Positions 34,114 to 42,706 of a DNA stretch of 64,000 nt are shown in pieces. Origin of the DNA: Paenibacillus helianthi. GTDB taxonomy: Bacteria > Bacillota > Bacilli > Paenibacillales > Paenibacillaceae. Numbering within the stretch: position 1 is the stretch's first letter; each line of letters starts with the position of its first letter. The stretch is taken from the NCBI RefSeq assembly GCF_001909055.1, contig NZ_LVWI01000035.1:62001-126000 (forward strand). The letters are read 5' to 3'. Below the pieces are notes generated by a model, which saw nothing but the letters and a program-made list of their open reading frames with translations, was not told the origin of the DNA and did no database searches. The position numbers and the translations under genes are program-made.

Positions 34114-34465
34114 TCATATCTTCATATCTTCATATTCATTCATTGCAACTAATATTTGATCTTCTATACTCAATTTCTTGATAGGATTTGTATTATCCAA
34201 AAAAATACTCCAGACCAAACGATCGTTTGCATCTGTGCAAGCAAGGAATCCTTCATTTCCCATCTGCCCATCGCCGCCATGGATTTTACCGCCTTGATAG
34301 TCAATACTCGTCCATGTATCAACTATTGTCCAAATATCATTGTTATATTTTTCAATACTTGTAATAGTTGTATCGCACAGGGGAGAAATCGTTCTACAAG
34401 CGCGAAATAAAACTCATCATTAGGAAGGTACCGGACCACTTTCCATAAAGAAATTTCCGATTTTC
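34114..34465 (-). pseudogene. Frameshifted remnant of an unrecognised gene
   Basis: About 85 codons ending at TGA 34114 read as convincing protein (YNNDIWTIVDTWTSIDYQGG, then FLACTDANDRLVWSIFLDNT). Upstream codons continue in another frame (VVRYLPNDEFYFALVERF), so one base has been gained or lost near 34400. The 5' end is lost at a family 1 repeat (34471). I do not recognise the family. Confidence 0.5.
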
Positions 34466-34470
34466 CCATC

Positions 34471-34527
34471 AAAAAACTTGCCCCTACTTGTGATACGGTT
34501 CACCGTGCTAGCTGAAGGGGCAAGTTA
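34471..34527 (+). repeat. Family 1 repeat, complete copy
   Basis: AACTTGCCCCTAC and GAAGGGGCAAGTT form the outer stem. The inner hairpin ACGGT-TC-ACCGT is intact. Compensatory change is visible: the arm is CCCCT/AGGGG here rather than CCGTTAC/GTAACGG, and the pairing is kept. Confidence 0.85.
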
Positions 34528-34594
34528 TTGATCCTGATCGGACTAATATATACTCTCCTGGATACCTAGATAGGGACCCTGATTTGAAAAGCTT

Positions 34595-34738
34595 TCACCT
34601 GGATGGACCATTATCCTCGGTGATTACCTCCAGGTACACCCGGAACGGAAGGTAGATGTGATTCGTTTTGTGCGAGAGGGGATGTTTCTCTGAAAGCACA
34701 ACAATTCCGGGCTTTAAGTAGTCCTGTTTGATTACGCA
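34595..34738 (-). pseudogene. 47-codon coding remnant in frame after the yesN-type stop
   Basis: After the TAG of the response regulator gene the same frame continues for 47 codons (QDYLKPGIVVLSEKHPLSHK, then NHIYLPFRVYLEVITEDNG) to a TGA. It reads like the C terminus of a beta-rich protein. No start or ribosome binding site is present. It is probably what is left of a deleted gene. Confidence 0.4.
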
Positions 34739-36361
34739 CTACTCTCCGCCACCTTCTCCCCCTGCCTCCTTCCGCCACTCCCGCGGGGTCATGCCCGTTA
34801 GCTTGTTGAAGATTTTGCTGAAATAACGACCGTCCGGGTATCCTACCCTCTCAGCGATGGAAGCGATCTTGTACTGTTTGTTCATAAGCAGGATTTTGGC
34901 GTTCTCAATGCGGACCCGTTCAAGATATTCGGACTGATTCTCGTGAAACACCTGTTTGAATCGACGGGAGACATATTCACGGCTCAGGAAGAACTGGCTT
35001 GCGATTTCCTGGAGCGACAGATCGTGCATATAGTTAAGGTCAATGTACTGCTTGATCGAATGGATGACGTCATATTCCTGTAAGCGGGAATCTTTCAGAA
35101 CCTCGGCGATTTCCAGAAAAGCATTCGTCCATTCCTTCTGCCATTCCTCCAACGATAGCCGGCCGTCCGGCCCGATCGGAAACAGCCACTGGGAGGAAGT
35201 CCGGGCGGTTTCGCCTGCGGCACGGTCCGTGTCCTGCAGCAAATGGCTGCGGAGCATTTCAAATTCATACCGCCAGTACTTCAACTGTTCCCAGGTCACG
35301 GCATGCAGTTGTTCAATCGCCTGTACCCAATTGGCGACGGCGCCCTTGATCTGGCGTTGCTCCCCTTTGTGAATAGCGGCCGAAATCGAGCTGCTGTAAT
35401 CGGCCAAGACGATTCTTTTGTCGGAGGTGGCGGCAGGAATATCGTCATAACTGTGAATCCAGGTGTTCGGTCCCAGAAAGGAAACGGAAAGGGCTGTGTG
35501 CAGCATCTGCTGAAATCCGGTGTGAATGTCCTGCGGGAAGGAGACCCTGCCGCTGCAGGCAAAATGAAAGCGTGCTCCAAGCACATGGTACAACGCCTCA
35601 TTGATGGCTGTCAGCTTCCTGCTGTTGCCCCCAAAATCACCAGTCAGCAGCAGAAGGATACCATAATTGGGATCGGCATGCTTGAAGGCATATCCATTCC
35701 TGGAAGAACCGATAACCTCATTGCAGATGTTAAGCATTAAAAAATACAGAAGGTCGATATTCCTTCCGAATTTCTCCAGTACAGTACGCGGCAGCGGATC
35801 AGAGATCAGCATCACGAGCTGGCATTCCCGAACGGCGGACCACTCGAAGGATGCCTGAAGCTCATCAGCGACGATAGAGTAGCCATCCGGCTGTGAAACA
35901 ACGCCTGACAGCATTTTGTCCCAATACATAGGCAGGGTTTTGTTGATCTCGACATCCCTGCGGATATTCAGAAGCCGCGCTTCATCATCTTTCAGCCACG
36001 TATCCACCGCATTGCGGAGTGCTTCGAGCAGTTCATTGCGGTTAATCGGCTTAAGCAAGTAGTCAAGTCCGCCGTGCCTCATCGTCTTCCGGATATAGGT
36101 GTAATCGTCATAGCCGCTGATCACAATCCTCTTCGATTCAGGCGCATGGTCCCCGATCCATTGCAGAAGCGTGAGGCCGTCCACATTGGGCATTTTCATA
36201 TCCGTAAAAATAATCTCCGGCTGCTCACTTCGAATCAGCTCCATAGCCGCTGCCCCGTCGCAAGCTTCAATCACATCGGTGATCTGAAAATCTTCCCACT
36301 GGACCAGAAGCCGGATTGAATCTCTTACATCGGTCTCATCATCCACGATCAGTACTTTCAT
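34739..36361 (-). CDS. YesN-type response regulator with AraC DNA-binding domain
   Basis: The protein has 540 residues. The receiver (1-120) has VDDE and the phosphorylated Asp in IIFTDMKMPNVDG. A long middle region follows. The C-terminal AraC double helix-turn-helix (about 430-530) has LSLQEIASQFFLSREYVSRR and KIASIAERVGYPDGRYFSKI, ending LTGMTPREWRK. The start overlaps the end of the kinase gene by 23 bp. With the kinase it should control the divergent sugar transporter and GH172 operon at 38.4-44 kb. Confidence 0.9.
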   Translation of the reverse strand: MKVLIVDDETDVRDSIRLLVQWEDFQITDVIEACDGAAAMELIRSEQPEIIFTDMKMPNVDGLTLLQWIGDHAPESKRIVISGYDDYTYIRKTMRHGGLDYLLKPINRNELLEALRNAVDTWLKDDEARLLNIRRDVEINKTLPMYWDKMLSGVVSQPDGYSIVADELQASFEWSAVRECQLVMLISDPLPRTVLEKFGRNIDLLYFLMLNICNEVIGSSRNGYAFKHADPNYGILLLLTGDFGGNSRKLTAINEALYHVLGARFHFACSGRVSFPQDIHTGFQQMLHTALSVSFLGPNTWIHSYDDIPAATSDKRIVLADYSSSISAAIHKGEQRQIKGAVANWVQAIEQLHAVTWEQLKYWRYEFEMLRSHLLQDTDRAAGETARTSSQWLFPIGPDGRLSLEEWQKEWTNAFLEIAEVLKDSRLQEYDVIHSIKQYIDLNYMHDLSLQEIASQFFLSREYVSRRFKQVFHENQSEYLERVRIENAKILLMNKQYKIASIAERVGYPDGRYFSKIFNKLTGMTPREWRKEAGGEGGGE

Positions 36362-38165
36362 AGAGCCTGCAGTCCTTTCGTTGCGGGATTCTGATAACTA
36401 CATAAAAGCCCGAAGGCTGGACCTGTCCTATCGATACCCCAGCCTCGTCGTTAAAGAACAAAGAGAGTCTTGAGATCACATTGATCAGACCGATACTGCC
36501 CCCCACCGTACCTCCGGAGGCTTCTTGCTTAATGCGCTGCTTCAACCGCTCCAGGTTCTCCGGTGTAATGCCAAGCCCGTTATCCCGGATTGAAATAGTC
36601 AGCCCATCTTCGCCGCTTTCCAGCTTAATGTCTATTTCGGCATTTTGCATCGTTTCAAATCCATGTTTGAAGCAGTTTTCTACAAGAGGCTGCAGGATCA
36701 TTTTGGGTACAAGCAGTTCCAGAGCGGAAGGTTCGGCAATGTCAATGGTGCAGTGCAGACGTTCCTTGAACCGCTGCTTCTGCAGTTCCAGATAGGCCTC
36801 AACATGAGCAATCTCTTTGGTGAGAGGGACAATGGACTCCTCGGTATTCATATTGTAGTGCATCATTAGCCCCAGCGAGGAGGTCAGCTCGTATATCTTG
36901 GGCACCTTGTTGTGCAAAGCCACAGATCCGATGGACTGCAGGGTATTAAAGATAAAATGCGGATTGATCTGAGCCTGAAGCGCCTTCAGCTGGTTATCCT
37001 TGTTGGCAAGCTCCAGCCGGAGTTCCCGCATGATCAGATTGTCGATCGTATCGACCATATTCTTGATCGCGCTGCCAAGAACCCCGACCTCATCGCTGCG
37101 TTCCGAATCCACATCAAACTGCAGCTTCCCCAATTTGATCCGCCGGATCGACTCGGTCAATTTCTTGATCGGGGTGGTTAGCTTAAGCGACACGTACAGC
37201 GTTGCCGCAATCGAAATGACCAGAAAGCTTATCAGGACAAGCACATTCATACGAAGCACGCGTGACGCGTTGTTGTATAGATAGCTGTCCGGAATCTGCT
37301 TGGCTACAATCCAGGTCCGCCCGAACTGCTCAAATCTCTCGAAGACGACAATCCCTTGGAAGCCGCCGTTCTCATTCCAGTAAAAATGGCCGGAGCCATA
37401 GCTGTAGCGGGCATGCTCCAGCCAGGCATAAGACGGTTTTTGCCCAATCTGGCTTTCCTCGGAGGCATAAATGACGGTACCGGTATCATCCAGCAGATAG
37501 ATGTTTTCTTCTCCCTTGTCATAGAGCATGTTCATAATATTACGAAAGCCGTCAAGCTTGAAGTCGATGGATACTATGCCGACCCTCTCTTTGAGCGGTG
37601 CCCGGTAGATCGGGCGATGAATGGTAAACACCGTGTTGGACGGGCTGTAGGGGAATTCCTCCATGCCGTAATTATGCGATTGGTGGGGCGGCTCCAGATA
37701 GGGATCATTTTTGTCCAAAGGTTGATTGAAGTGGCCGTCAAGACCGGCGTTGCCCGCCGTCCGCTTCAGATAGCCGTTGATCAGCAGCCAGGATTGATGG
37801 GTCAGGTCGGAGTAGAGATAGACCTGCTGAATATCCTTGGCCGACTGTTCAATGGCATGGAGACCGGAGTAAATATTAATCTCGACCAAAAAATCGCTGT
37901 AGCCCCGATTCAGGATGTTATAGAGGCTATTTGGCATTTGAATATTGTTGTATACGTACAGGGAAATGCTGTTCATCCCGCTGAGCAGATTGCTCAAGCT
38001 CGTAGTCCCTTGCCGTACCGTGTTTGAATTTTCCCGGATAGCGTCTTCCTTTAACGAGTGCTTGGTATAGAAGTAGGAAATCAGGATAGATGCGGTGATC
38101 GGCAGGAGGATGGCGACCATCAGGAACATGCTCAACTTATAGCGGATGCTACGGCGGAATTTCAT
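36339..38165 (-). CDS. YesM-type sensor histidine kinase
   Basis: The protein has 608 residues, with GAGGGGGA before ATG. Helix 1 lies near 12-32 and helix 2 near 300-320, with a dCache/YesM-like extracellular domain between. HAMP follows. The His-kinase domain has the family's QINPHFIFNTLQSIGSVALH with the phospho-His, and the ATPase N box LVENCFKHGFETM. Kinases of this family sense extracellular oligosaccharides or a binding-protein complex. It pairs with the overlapping regulator gene. Confidence 0.92.
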   Translation of the reverse strand: MKFRRSIRYKLSMFLMVAILLPITASILISYFYTKHSLKEDAIRENSNTVRQGTTSLSNLLSGMNSISLYVYNNIQMPNSLYNILNRGYSDFLVEINIYSGLHAIEQSAKDIQQVYLYSDLTHQSWLLINGYLKRTAGNAGLDGHFNQPLDKNDPYLEPPHQSHNYGMEEFPYSPSNTVFTIHRPIYRAPLKERVGIVSIDFKLDGFRNIMNMLYDKGEENIYLLDDTGTVIYASEESQIGQKPSYAWLEHARYSYGSGHFYWNENGGFQGIVVFERFEQFGRTWIVAKQIPDSYLYNNASRVLRMNVLVLISFLVISIAATLYVSLKLTTPIKKLTESIRRIKLGKLQFDVDSERSDEVGVLGSAIKNMVDTIDNLIMRELRLELANKDNQLKALQAQINPHFIFNTLQSIGSVALHNKVPKIYELTSSLGLMMHYNMNTEESIVPLTKEIAHVEAYLELQKQRFKERLHCTIDIAEPSALELLVPKMILQPLVENCFKHGFETMQNAEIDIKLESGEDGLTISIRDNGLGITPENLERLKQRIKQEASGGTVGGSIGLINVISRLSLFFNDEAGVSIGQVQPSGFYVVIRIPQRKDCRLYESTDRG

Positions 38166-38321
38166 GGCGGTCCCCCTCGCTCTACGAATTGGTTAACAGT
38201 CTAGCACCGCCTTGCAGGAAGGTCAATAAAGGCCCCGGTGCTGAAATGGATATATGACCCATATCACGATTTTACACATTTTTGATCAATTACGGCTGTT
38301 TTTCGCTTGTATGGCAGCAGC

Positions 38322-38347
38322 TATACTGATAGTGTAAAGCGCTTACA
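38322..38347 (+). promoter_or_regulatory. -10 box and cre (CcpA) site of the GH172 transport operon
   Basis: TATACT (38322-38327) is followed six bases later by TGTAAAGCGCTTACA (38333-38347), a close match to catabolite-responsive elements and placed over the expected transcription start. The -35 is weak, as expected for a promoter activated by the divergent two-component system. Confidence 0.7.
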
Positions 38348-38374
38348 AGAAAAACAAAACAGGGAGGTTATGGT

Positions 38375-39643
38375 ATGAAACGATTGTGGTCCCTATTCTT
38401 GACCGGCTCCTTAACCATCGCGGTTGCACTGTCTGGTTGCTCCAGTAATGGCTCCAAGGCAAACGAGACGACGTCCGGAACAAAGGATGCCGGAAACGCA
38501 GGAAAGGATGAGATTACCCTCTATACCATTCAATCCACGAATCCTAAATTTCAGGATTGGCTCAAAGAAGCGGAGGAAAAGAGTGGTGTGAAGATCAACT
38601 GGGTCGCCGCGCCGACCGATTCGGATACCCGCCAGCAGAAGGTATCGACGATACTTTCCTCGGGTGACAATACCGTTGACATTCTTGAGATCAATGATGA
38701 AATGGCAACCTCTTTTAAAAATGCCGGTTGGCTGGAGCCGCTGCAGGATACAGTCCTGACCGGGGATGTCCTGAAACAGCTGCCGCAGGGCTATATGAAG
38801 GATATGCTGACCTCAAGCAAAGGTGATCTGGTCGGCGTCCCCAGCTATACCGGTTATCTTGGCCTATGGGTCGATCAGAAGAAGCTCGATGCCGCAGGCA
38901 TGACTTCCATTAACAACGAAGAAGACTTTGTGAAATTTCTGAAAGCGACGACCAAAGACGGTCAGTACGGATACGGCGGCTCCTGGGAAAAGACGTATGT
39001 CTTCAACGAAATCGCGACCTTCGTCAATCTGTTCGGGGGCGATTACTTTGACTGGAGCAATGAAGGCAGCCGCAAGGCGGTCAAATTCATGTACGACATG
39101 GCCAATACCTGGAAGGTTACGCCGGTGGATCAAATTGCGGACAAATATGAACAGATGAACCAGAAGTTCATCGACGGCAAATATGCTTCGGTCTTCATGT
39201 GGGGAACCGGTACGGATTACAAGCAGGCGAACCGCTACGGTGAAGATCAGATCCATATGATCAATATGCCGGAATTTGCGAAACGGAGCATCTTCACGGA
39301 TTCCTGGAGTTATGTCCTGAACTCGGCTTCCAAGAACAAGGACGCTGCCATCAAGTTCCTGAAATATGCTGCCAGCGAAGACGGGGAATTGAACAGTTGG
39401 AAGAACTTTGACCGCTATCCGGCCAGAGCGGATGTCGCGGCCAAAGAAGAGGTTACCGGAGACATCAAAACGATTTACAACGAGATCCAATCCACCAACG
39501 AAGTGCATGGGCGTCCGATGCTGCCGCAGACGATGGAGTTCATCTCCGAGATGGGAACGCTGTTTCAGAACTACATCCAAGACAAAATTACGCTGGATGA
39601 TTTCTGCAAAAAGGCACAGGAAGCCGTTGAACGTTACAAATAA
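38375..39643 (+). CDS. Sugar ABC transporter substrate-binding lipoprotein
   Basis: The protein has 422 residues, with GGGAGG before ATG. The lipobox is VALSGCSS, followed by a Ser/Thr/Gly linker. The rest is a family 1 (UgpB/MalE-like) solute-binding protein: LYTIQSTNPKFQDWLKEAEE, GDLVGVPSYTGYLGLWVDQK, KYASVFMWGTGTDYKQANRY. It captures an oligosaccharide outside the membrane and hands it to the two permeases that follow. No ATPase is encoded nearby, so a shared MsmX-like ATPase is expected. Confidence 0.9.
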   Translation: MKRLWSLFLTGSLTIAVALSGCSSNGSKANETTSGTKDAGNAGKDEITLYTIQSTNPKFQDWLKEAEEKSGVKINWVAAPTDSDTRQQKVSTILSSGDNTVDILEINDEMATSFKNAGWLEPLQDTVLTGDVLKQLPQGYMKDMLTSSKGDLVGVPSYTGYLGLWVDQKKLDAAGMTSINNEEDFVKFLKATTKDGQYGYGGSWEKTYVFNEIATFVNLFGGDYFDWSNEGSRKAVKFMYDMANTWKVTPVDQIADKYEQMNQKFIDGKYASVFMWGTGTDYKQANRYGEDQIHMINMPEFAKRSIFTDSWSYVLNSASKNKDAAIKFLKYAASEDGELNSWKNFDRYPARADVAAKEEVTGDIKTIYNEIQSTNEVHGRPMLPQTMEFISEMGTLFQNYIQDKITLDDFCKKAQEAVERYK

Positions 39644-39745
39644 TCAGGGCCATTTCCCGGCAGCATAAGCAGGCGGATCTGTAGATGCCTGCTTGTGCCG
39701 CCCGTATTCTACGGATATGGCTATCCTGCGAGGAAGGTGCGTTAT

Positions 39746-40621
39746 ATGTATGCCAGCAAAAAATATTGGATGATTGCCTGGATTCTTGTACTGCCGGCGC
39801 TGCTGATCCGGATCTTCACAACTATATATCCCATTATCGAAACCTTCCATATCAGCTTGTTTGAGGTCAAACTGCTGCAGGGCATCCGAAAGTTTGTCGG
39901 CTTGGATAACTATATTCAGCTTTTCCACGATTCAAAAATGATTACCTCTATCCGGTTTACAGCCATTTTCGTCGTGGGATCGATGATTGGCCATATTGTG
40001 CTCGGAATCATCCTGGCGCTAATTCTCAATATGAAATTCAGAGGACAAAAGGTACTCCGAACCATCGTACTGCTTCCCTGGGCCATGCCGATGGTCGTGA
40101 TCGCCATGGCGTCCAAATGGGCATTCAACAACGAATATGGTCTGATCAATGACTTTATCCGCCGGTTCGCCCCTTCCTTCAATCTGGACTGGTTAATCTA
40201 CACCAATACAGCCCGCAGCGCCGTAATCGCCGTGGACCTATGGAAGGACCTGCCTTTCTTCGCCATTCTGGTGCTGGCCGGTCTGCAATTCATCTCCTCG
40301 GACATGTATGAGGCCGCCAAAATTGACGGGGCCGGAAGCATCCGCTCCTTTTTCAGCATTACGCTTCCGCTTATTTCCAGAAACATTCTGATGCTCAGCA
40401 TATTCTTCACCATGTGGCGCATTACTTCCTTTGATGTGGTATACGCGATGACAAGCGGCGGGCCGGGTGAGAGCACCGCACTTATTGCCTACCGGGTAAC
40501 CACCGAAGCGTTTACGAATCTGAATACCGGCTACGCCGCTTCGATCGCCGTCGTGCTGTTCCTGGTGATGGCTGTACTCAGCGGGCTCAGTATGTCGGCA
40601 GCCAAACGCGTAGACTATTAA
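39746..40621 (+). CDS. Sugar ABC transporter permease (MalF type)
   Basis: The protein has 291 residues from MYASKKYWMI, with GAGGAAGG upstream; 17 earlier in-frame codons lack a ribosome binding site. It has six membrane helices, and the EAA loop reads YEAAKIDGAGSIRSFFSITL, which docks onto the ATPase. It forms the channel with the next gene, 14 bp downstream. Confidence 0.9.
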   Translation: MYASKKYWMIAWILVLPALLIRIFTTIYPIIETFHISLFEVKLLQGIRKFVGLDNYIQLFHDSKMITSIRFTAIFVVGSMIGHIVLGIILALILNMKFRGQKVLRTIVLLPWAMPMVVIAMASKWAFNNEYGLINDFIRRFAPSFNLDWLIYTNTARSAVIAVDLWKDLPFFAILVLAGLQFISSDMYEAAKIDGAGSIRSFFSITLPLISRNILMLSIFFTMWRITSFDVVYAMTSGGPGESTALIAYRVTTEAFTNLNTGYAASIAVVLFLVMAVLSGLSMSAAKRVDY

Positions 40622-40634
40622 GGAGCGATATCCT

Positions 40635-41480
40635 ATGATCCCCAAAAACTCCAGATCTGTGCCGCTGACCCTGACCATATGGGGATTGGCTGCCATTGTC
40701 GCCTTTCTTATTCTTTTTCCGCTGTGGTGGATCTTTATTTCATCCATTACACCGGCCGGAGAGCTATTCTCCAAACCGGTCAAGTACTGGCCGGTCCATC
40801 CGACCTTGGACAGCTACCGTTATCTGATCAAGAATGTGGGCCTGTTACCCAAAATAGGGAATACCGCAATTATTGTGGGGCTATCCATCCTGATTGGTAT
40901 GATCATCTCCGTCATGGCTGCCTTCAGTTTTGCCCGTTTCCGCACCAGAGGATTATCCATTGCCGTCGGTTTCCTGCTGGCCTCCATGCTTATTCCCGAT
41001 GTGGTGACCGCGCGGCCGCTGTATGACTTTCTGCGCAGCGTTCATTTATACGATACGTATACCGGCCTGATTATCCTGTATATCAGCGGTATTCTTCCGT
41101 TCACCATCCTGATTCTGCAGAACTATCTGAATGATATTCCGGTCTCCATAGAGGAATCCGCCTCTATTGACGGCTGCGGCTTTTTTCAGTCGATGTTCTA
41201 TGTCACGATTCCGCTCCTGAGACCGGCGCTGGCAACAGTATGTATCGTCAACTTTATCACCTGCCTGAACAACTTTTTTACACCGCTGTTCTATTCCAAT
41301 GGCATCTCTGTGCTCTCGACGGCCATTACACAGTTGCCTCTTAGAGACAATATGTACGCGGTGCCCTGGGATCTGGTTAGTGCTATGGGCTGGATCATCA
41401 TCTTGCCCATCATTATATTCGTCGCCATCTTCCAGAGACAGATCATGGAAGGCATTATGGCCGGCGGCGTCAAAGGCTGA
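40635..41480 (+). CDS. Sugar ABC transporter permease (MalG type)
   Basis: The protein has 281 residues, with AAGGAG before ATG. It has six helices, and the EAA loop reads IEESASIDGCGFFQSMFYVT. It is typical of carbohydrate-uptake CUT1 systems, and the GH172 gene follows after 21 bp. Confidence 0.9.
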   Translation: MIPKNSRSVPLTLTIWGLAAIVAFLILFPLWWIFISSITPAGELFSKPVKYWPVHPTLDSYRYLIKNVGLLPKIGNTAIIVGLSILIGMIISVMAAFSFARFRTRGLSIAVGFLLASMLIPDVVTARPLYDFLRSVHLYDTYTGLIILYISGILPFTILILQNYLNDIPVSIEESASIDGCGFFQSMFYVTIPLLRPALATVCIVNFITCLNNFFTPLFYSNGISVLSTAITQLPLRDNMYAVPWDLVSAMGWIIILPIIIFVAIFQRQIMEGIMAGGVKG

Positions 41481-41501
41481 TTACCGAGAGGAGAAGAACA
41501 A

Positions 41502-42611
41502 ATGAATATGAACCCGTTTCAGGGAGGACTCTCATCGCTCCCTCTGATCAAGACCGGCAGAAGCCGGGCCATCAACGCAGAGAATCCGCACGGTGAAAAA
41601 GGAAAGGGAGGAATGGCCTCCGGCCCTCTCGGCCCCTCCCGCAAAGGCTCGCCCTGTATCCGGGACGTGGCGCCCGGAGCGACGATAACGTTGGCTGAGA
41701 TCAGCGGCCCTGGCATTATCGAGCACATCTGGATTACGGTGACTGATCATACCGAGGCGGATACTTTTGTTCTGCGCGATCTGGTGCTGCGCATGTATTG
41801 GGACGATGAAACGGAGCCTTCTGTTGAGAGTCCACTGGGCGACTTCTTCTGCAATGGCTTCGGGAGAGGCTGCACCGTCAATTCCCAGCCGATAGTTGTA
41901 AATCCCACAAGAGGATTCAACTGTTATTTTCCGATGCCGTTCCGGAGCACAGCGAGAATTGAAATCGAGAACCAGCATGAAGCGTCAATTCCTGCCTTCT
42001 TCTATCAGATCGATTATTGCCTGCATGACGAGTTGCCTGAAGATACGGCTTACTTTCATGCGCAATGGAAGCGGCAGCGGATCACCGATAAAGCGGAGGA
42101 TTATATCCTTCTCGACAACGTCAAAGGCCGCGGCCAGTACGTCGGAACCTACATGGCACTTACCACGCTGGAACGCTACTGGTGGGGAGAGGGCGAGATC
42201 AAGATGTATATCGACGGCGACGAGGAGTATCCGACCATCTGCGGCACCGGCACTGAAGATTATTTCGGCGGTGCCTGGAGCTTTGCGACTCAAAAGGACG
42301 GGAAGACGATTGAGAACACGTACTGCACGCCATACATGGGCTACCCCTACTATTCCAGCCATGACGAAGCCGTCCATAATCTGTACCACAATGACGATGC
42401 GCCGCCCATGCGGGGATTTTACCGCTGGCACATTCTGGATCCCATCCGGTTCCAGGAGGATCTGAAAGTAACAATTCAGCAGATCGGCGTGTACAAGAAG
42501 GGGCTTTTCGAACGCCAGGATGATGTGGCATCGGTCGCCTATTGGTATCAAACCGAGCCGCATCAGCCTTTCACACCGCTGATGGGCAAGGAGGAACGCT
42601 GGCCGCGCTAA
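41502..42611 (+). CDS. GH172 (DUF2961) glycoside hydrolase
   Basis: The protein has 369 residues and no signal peptide, so it acts in the cytoplasm on imported sugar. The DUF2961 fold shows ISGPGIIEHIWITVTDHTEA, SPLGDFFCNGFGRGCTVNSQ, YWWGEGEIKMYIDGDEEYPT and GTGTEDYFGGAWSFATQKDG. The Glu residues in these motifs include the catalytic pair of GH172. Characterised members cleave or form difructose anhydrides, or release D-arabinofuranosyl or related furanosyl residues. Together with the transporter the operon probably imports and splits a fructo- or arabino-furanosyl oligosaccharide; which one is not decidable here. Confidence 0.85.
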   Translation: MNMNPFQGGLSSLPLIKTGRSRAINAENPHGEKGKGGMASGPLGPSRKGSPCIRDVAPGATITLAEISGPGIIEHIWITVTDHTEADTFVLRDLVLRMYWDDETEPSVESPLGDFFCNGFGRGCTVNSQPIVVNPTRGFNCYFPMPFRSTARIEIENQHEASIPAFFYQIDYCLHDELPEDTAYFHAQWKRQRITDKAEDYILLDNVKGRGQYVGTYMALTTLERYWWGEGEIKMYIDGDEEYPTICGTGTEDYFGGAWSFATQKDGKTIENTYCTPYMGYPYYSSHDEAVHNLYHNDDAPPMRGFYRWHILDPIRFQEDLKVTIQQIGVYKKGLFERQDDVASVAYWYQTEPHQPFTPLMGKEERWPR

Positions 42612-42706
42612 TAAGCCTGACTGCAGGAACAACGGCTTGTTTCCTCTTTTGGGGGATGGCGTTTATACTGGATGTGCAGCCATCTTGATTAACGAAGGGA
42701 TATGCC

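Noticed and set aside
41985..42632. 215-codon minus-strand ORF opposite the GH172 gene
   Set aside because: The sense frame carries conserved GH172 motifs throughout, and the antisense frame lacks start signals.
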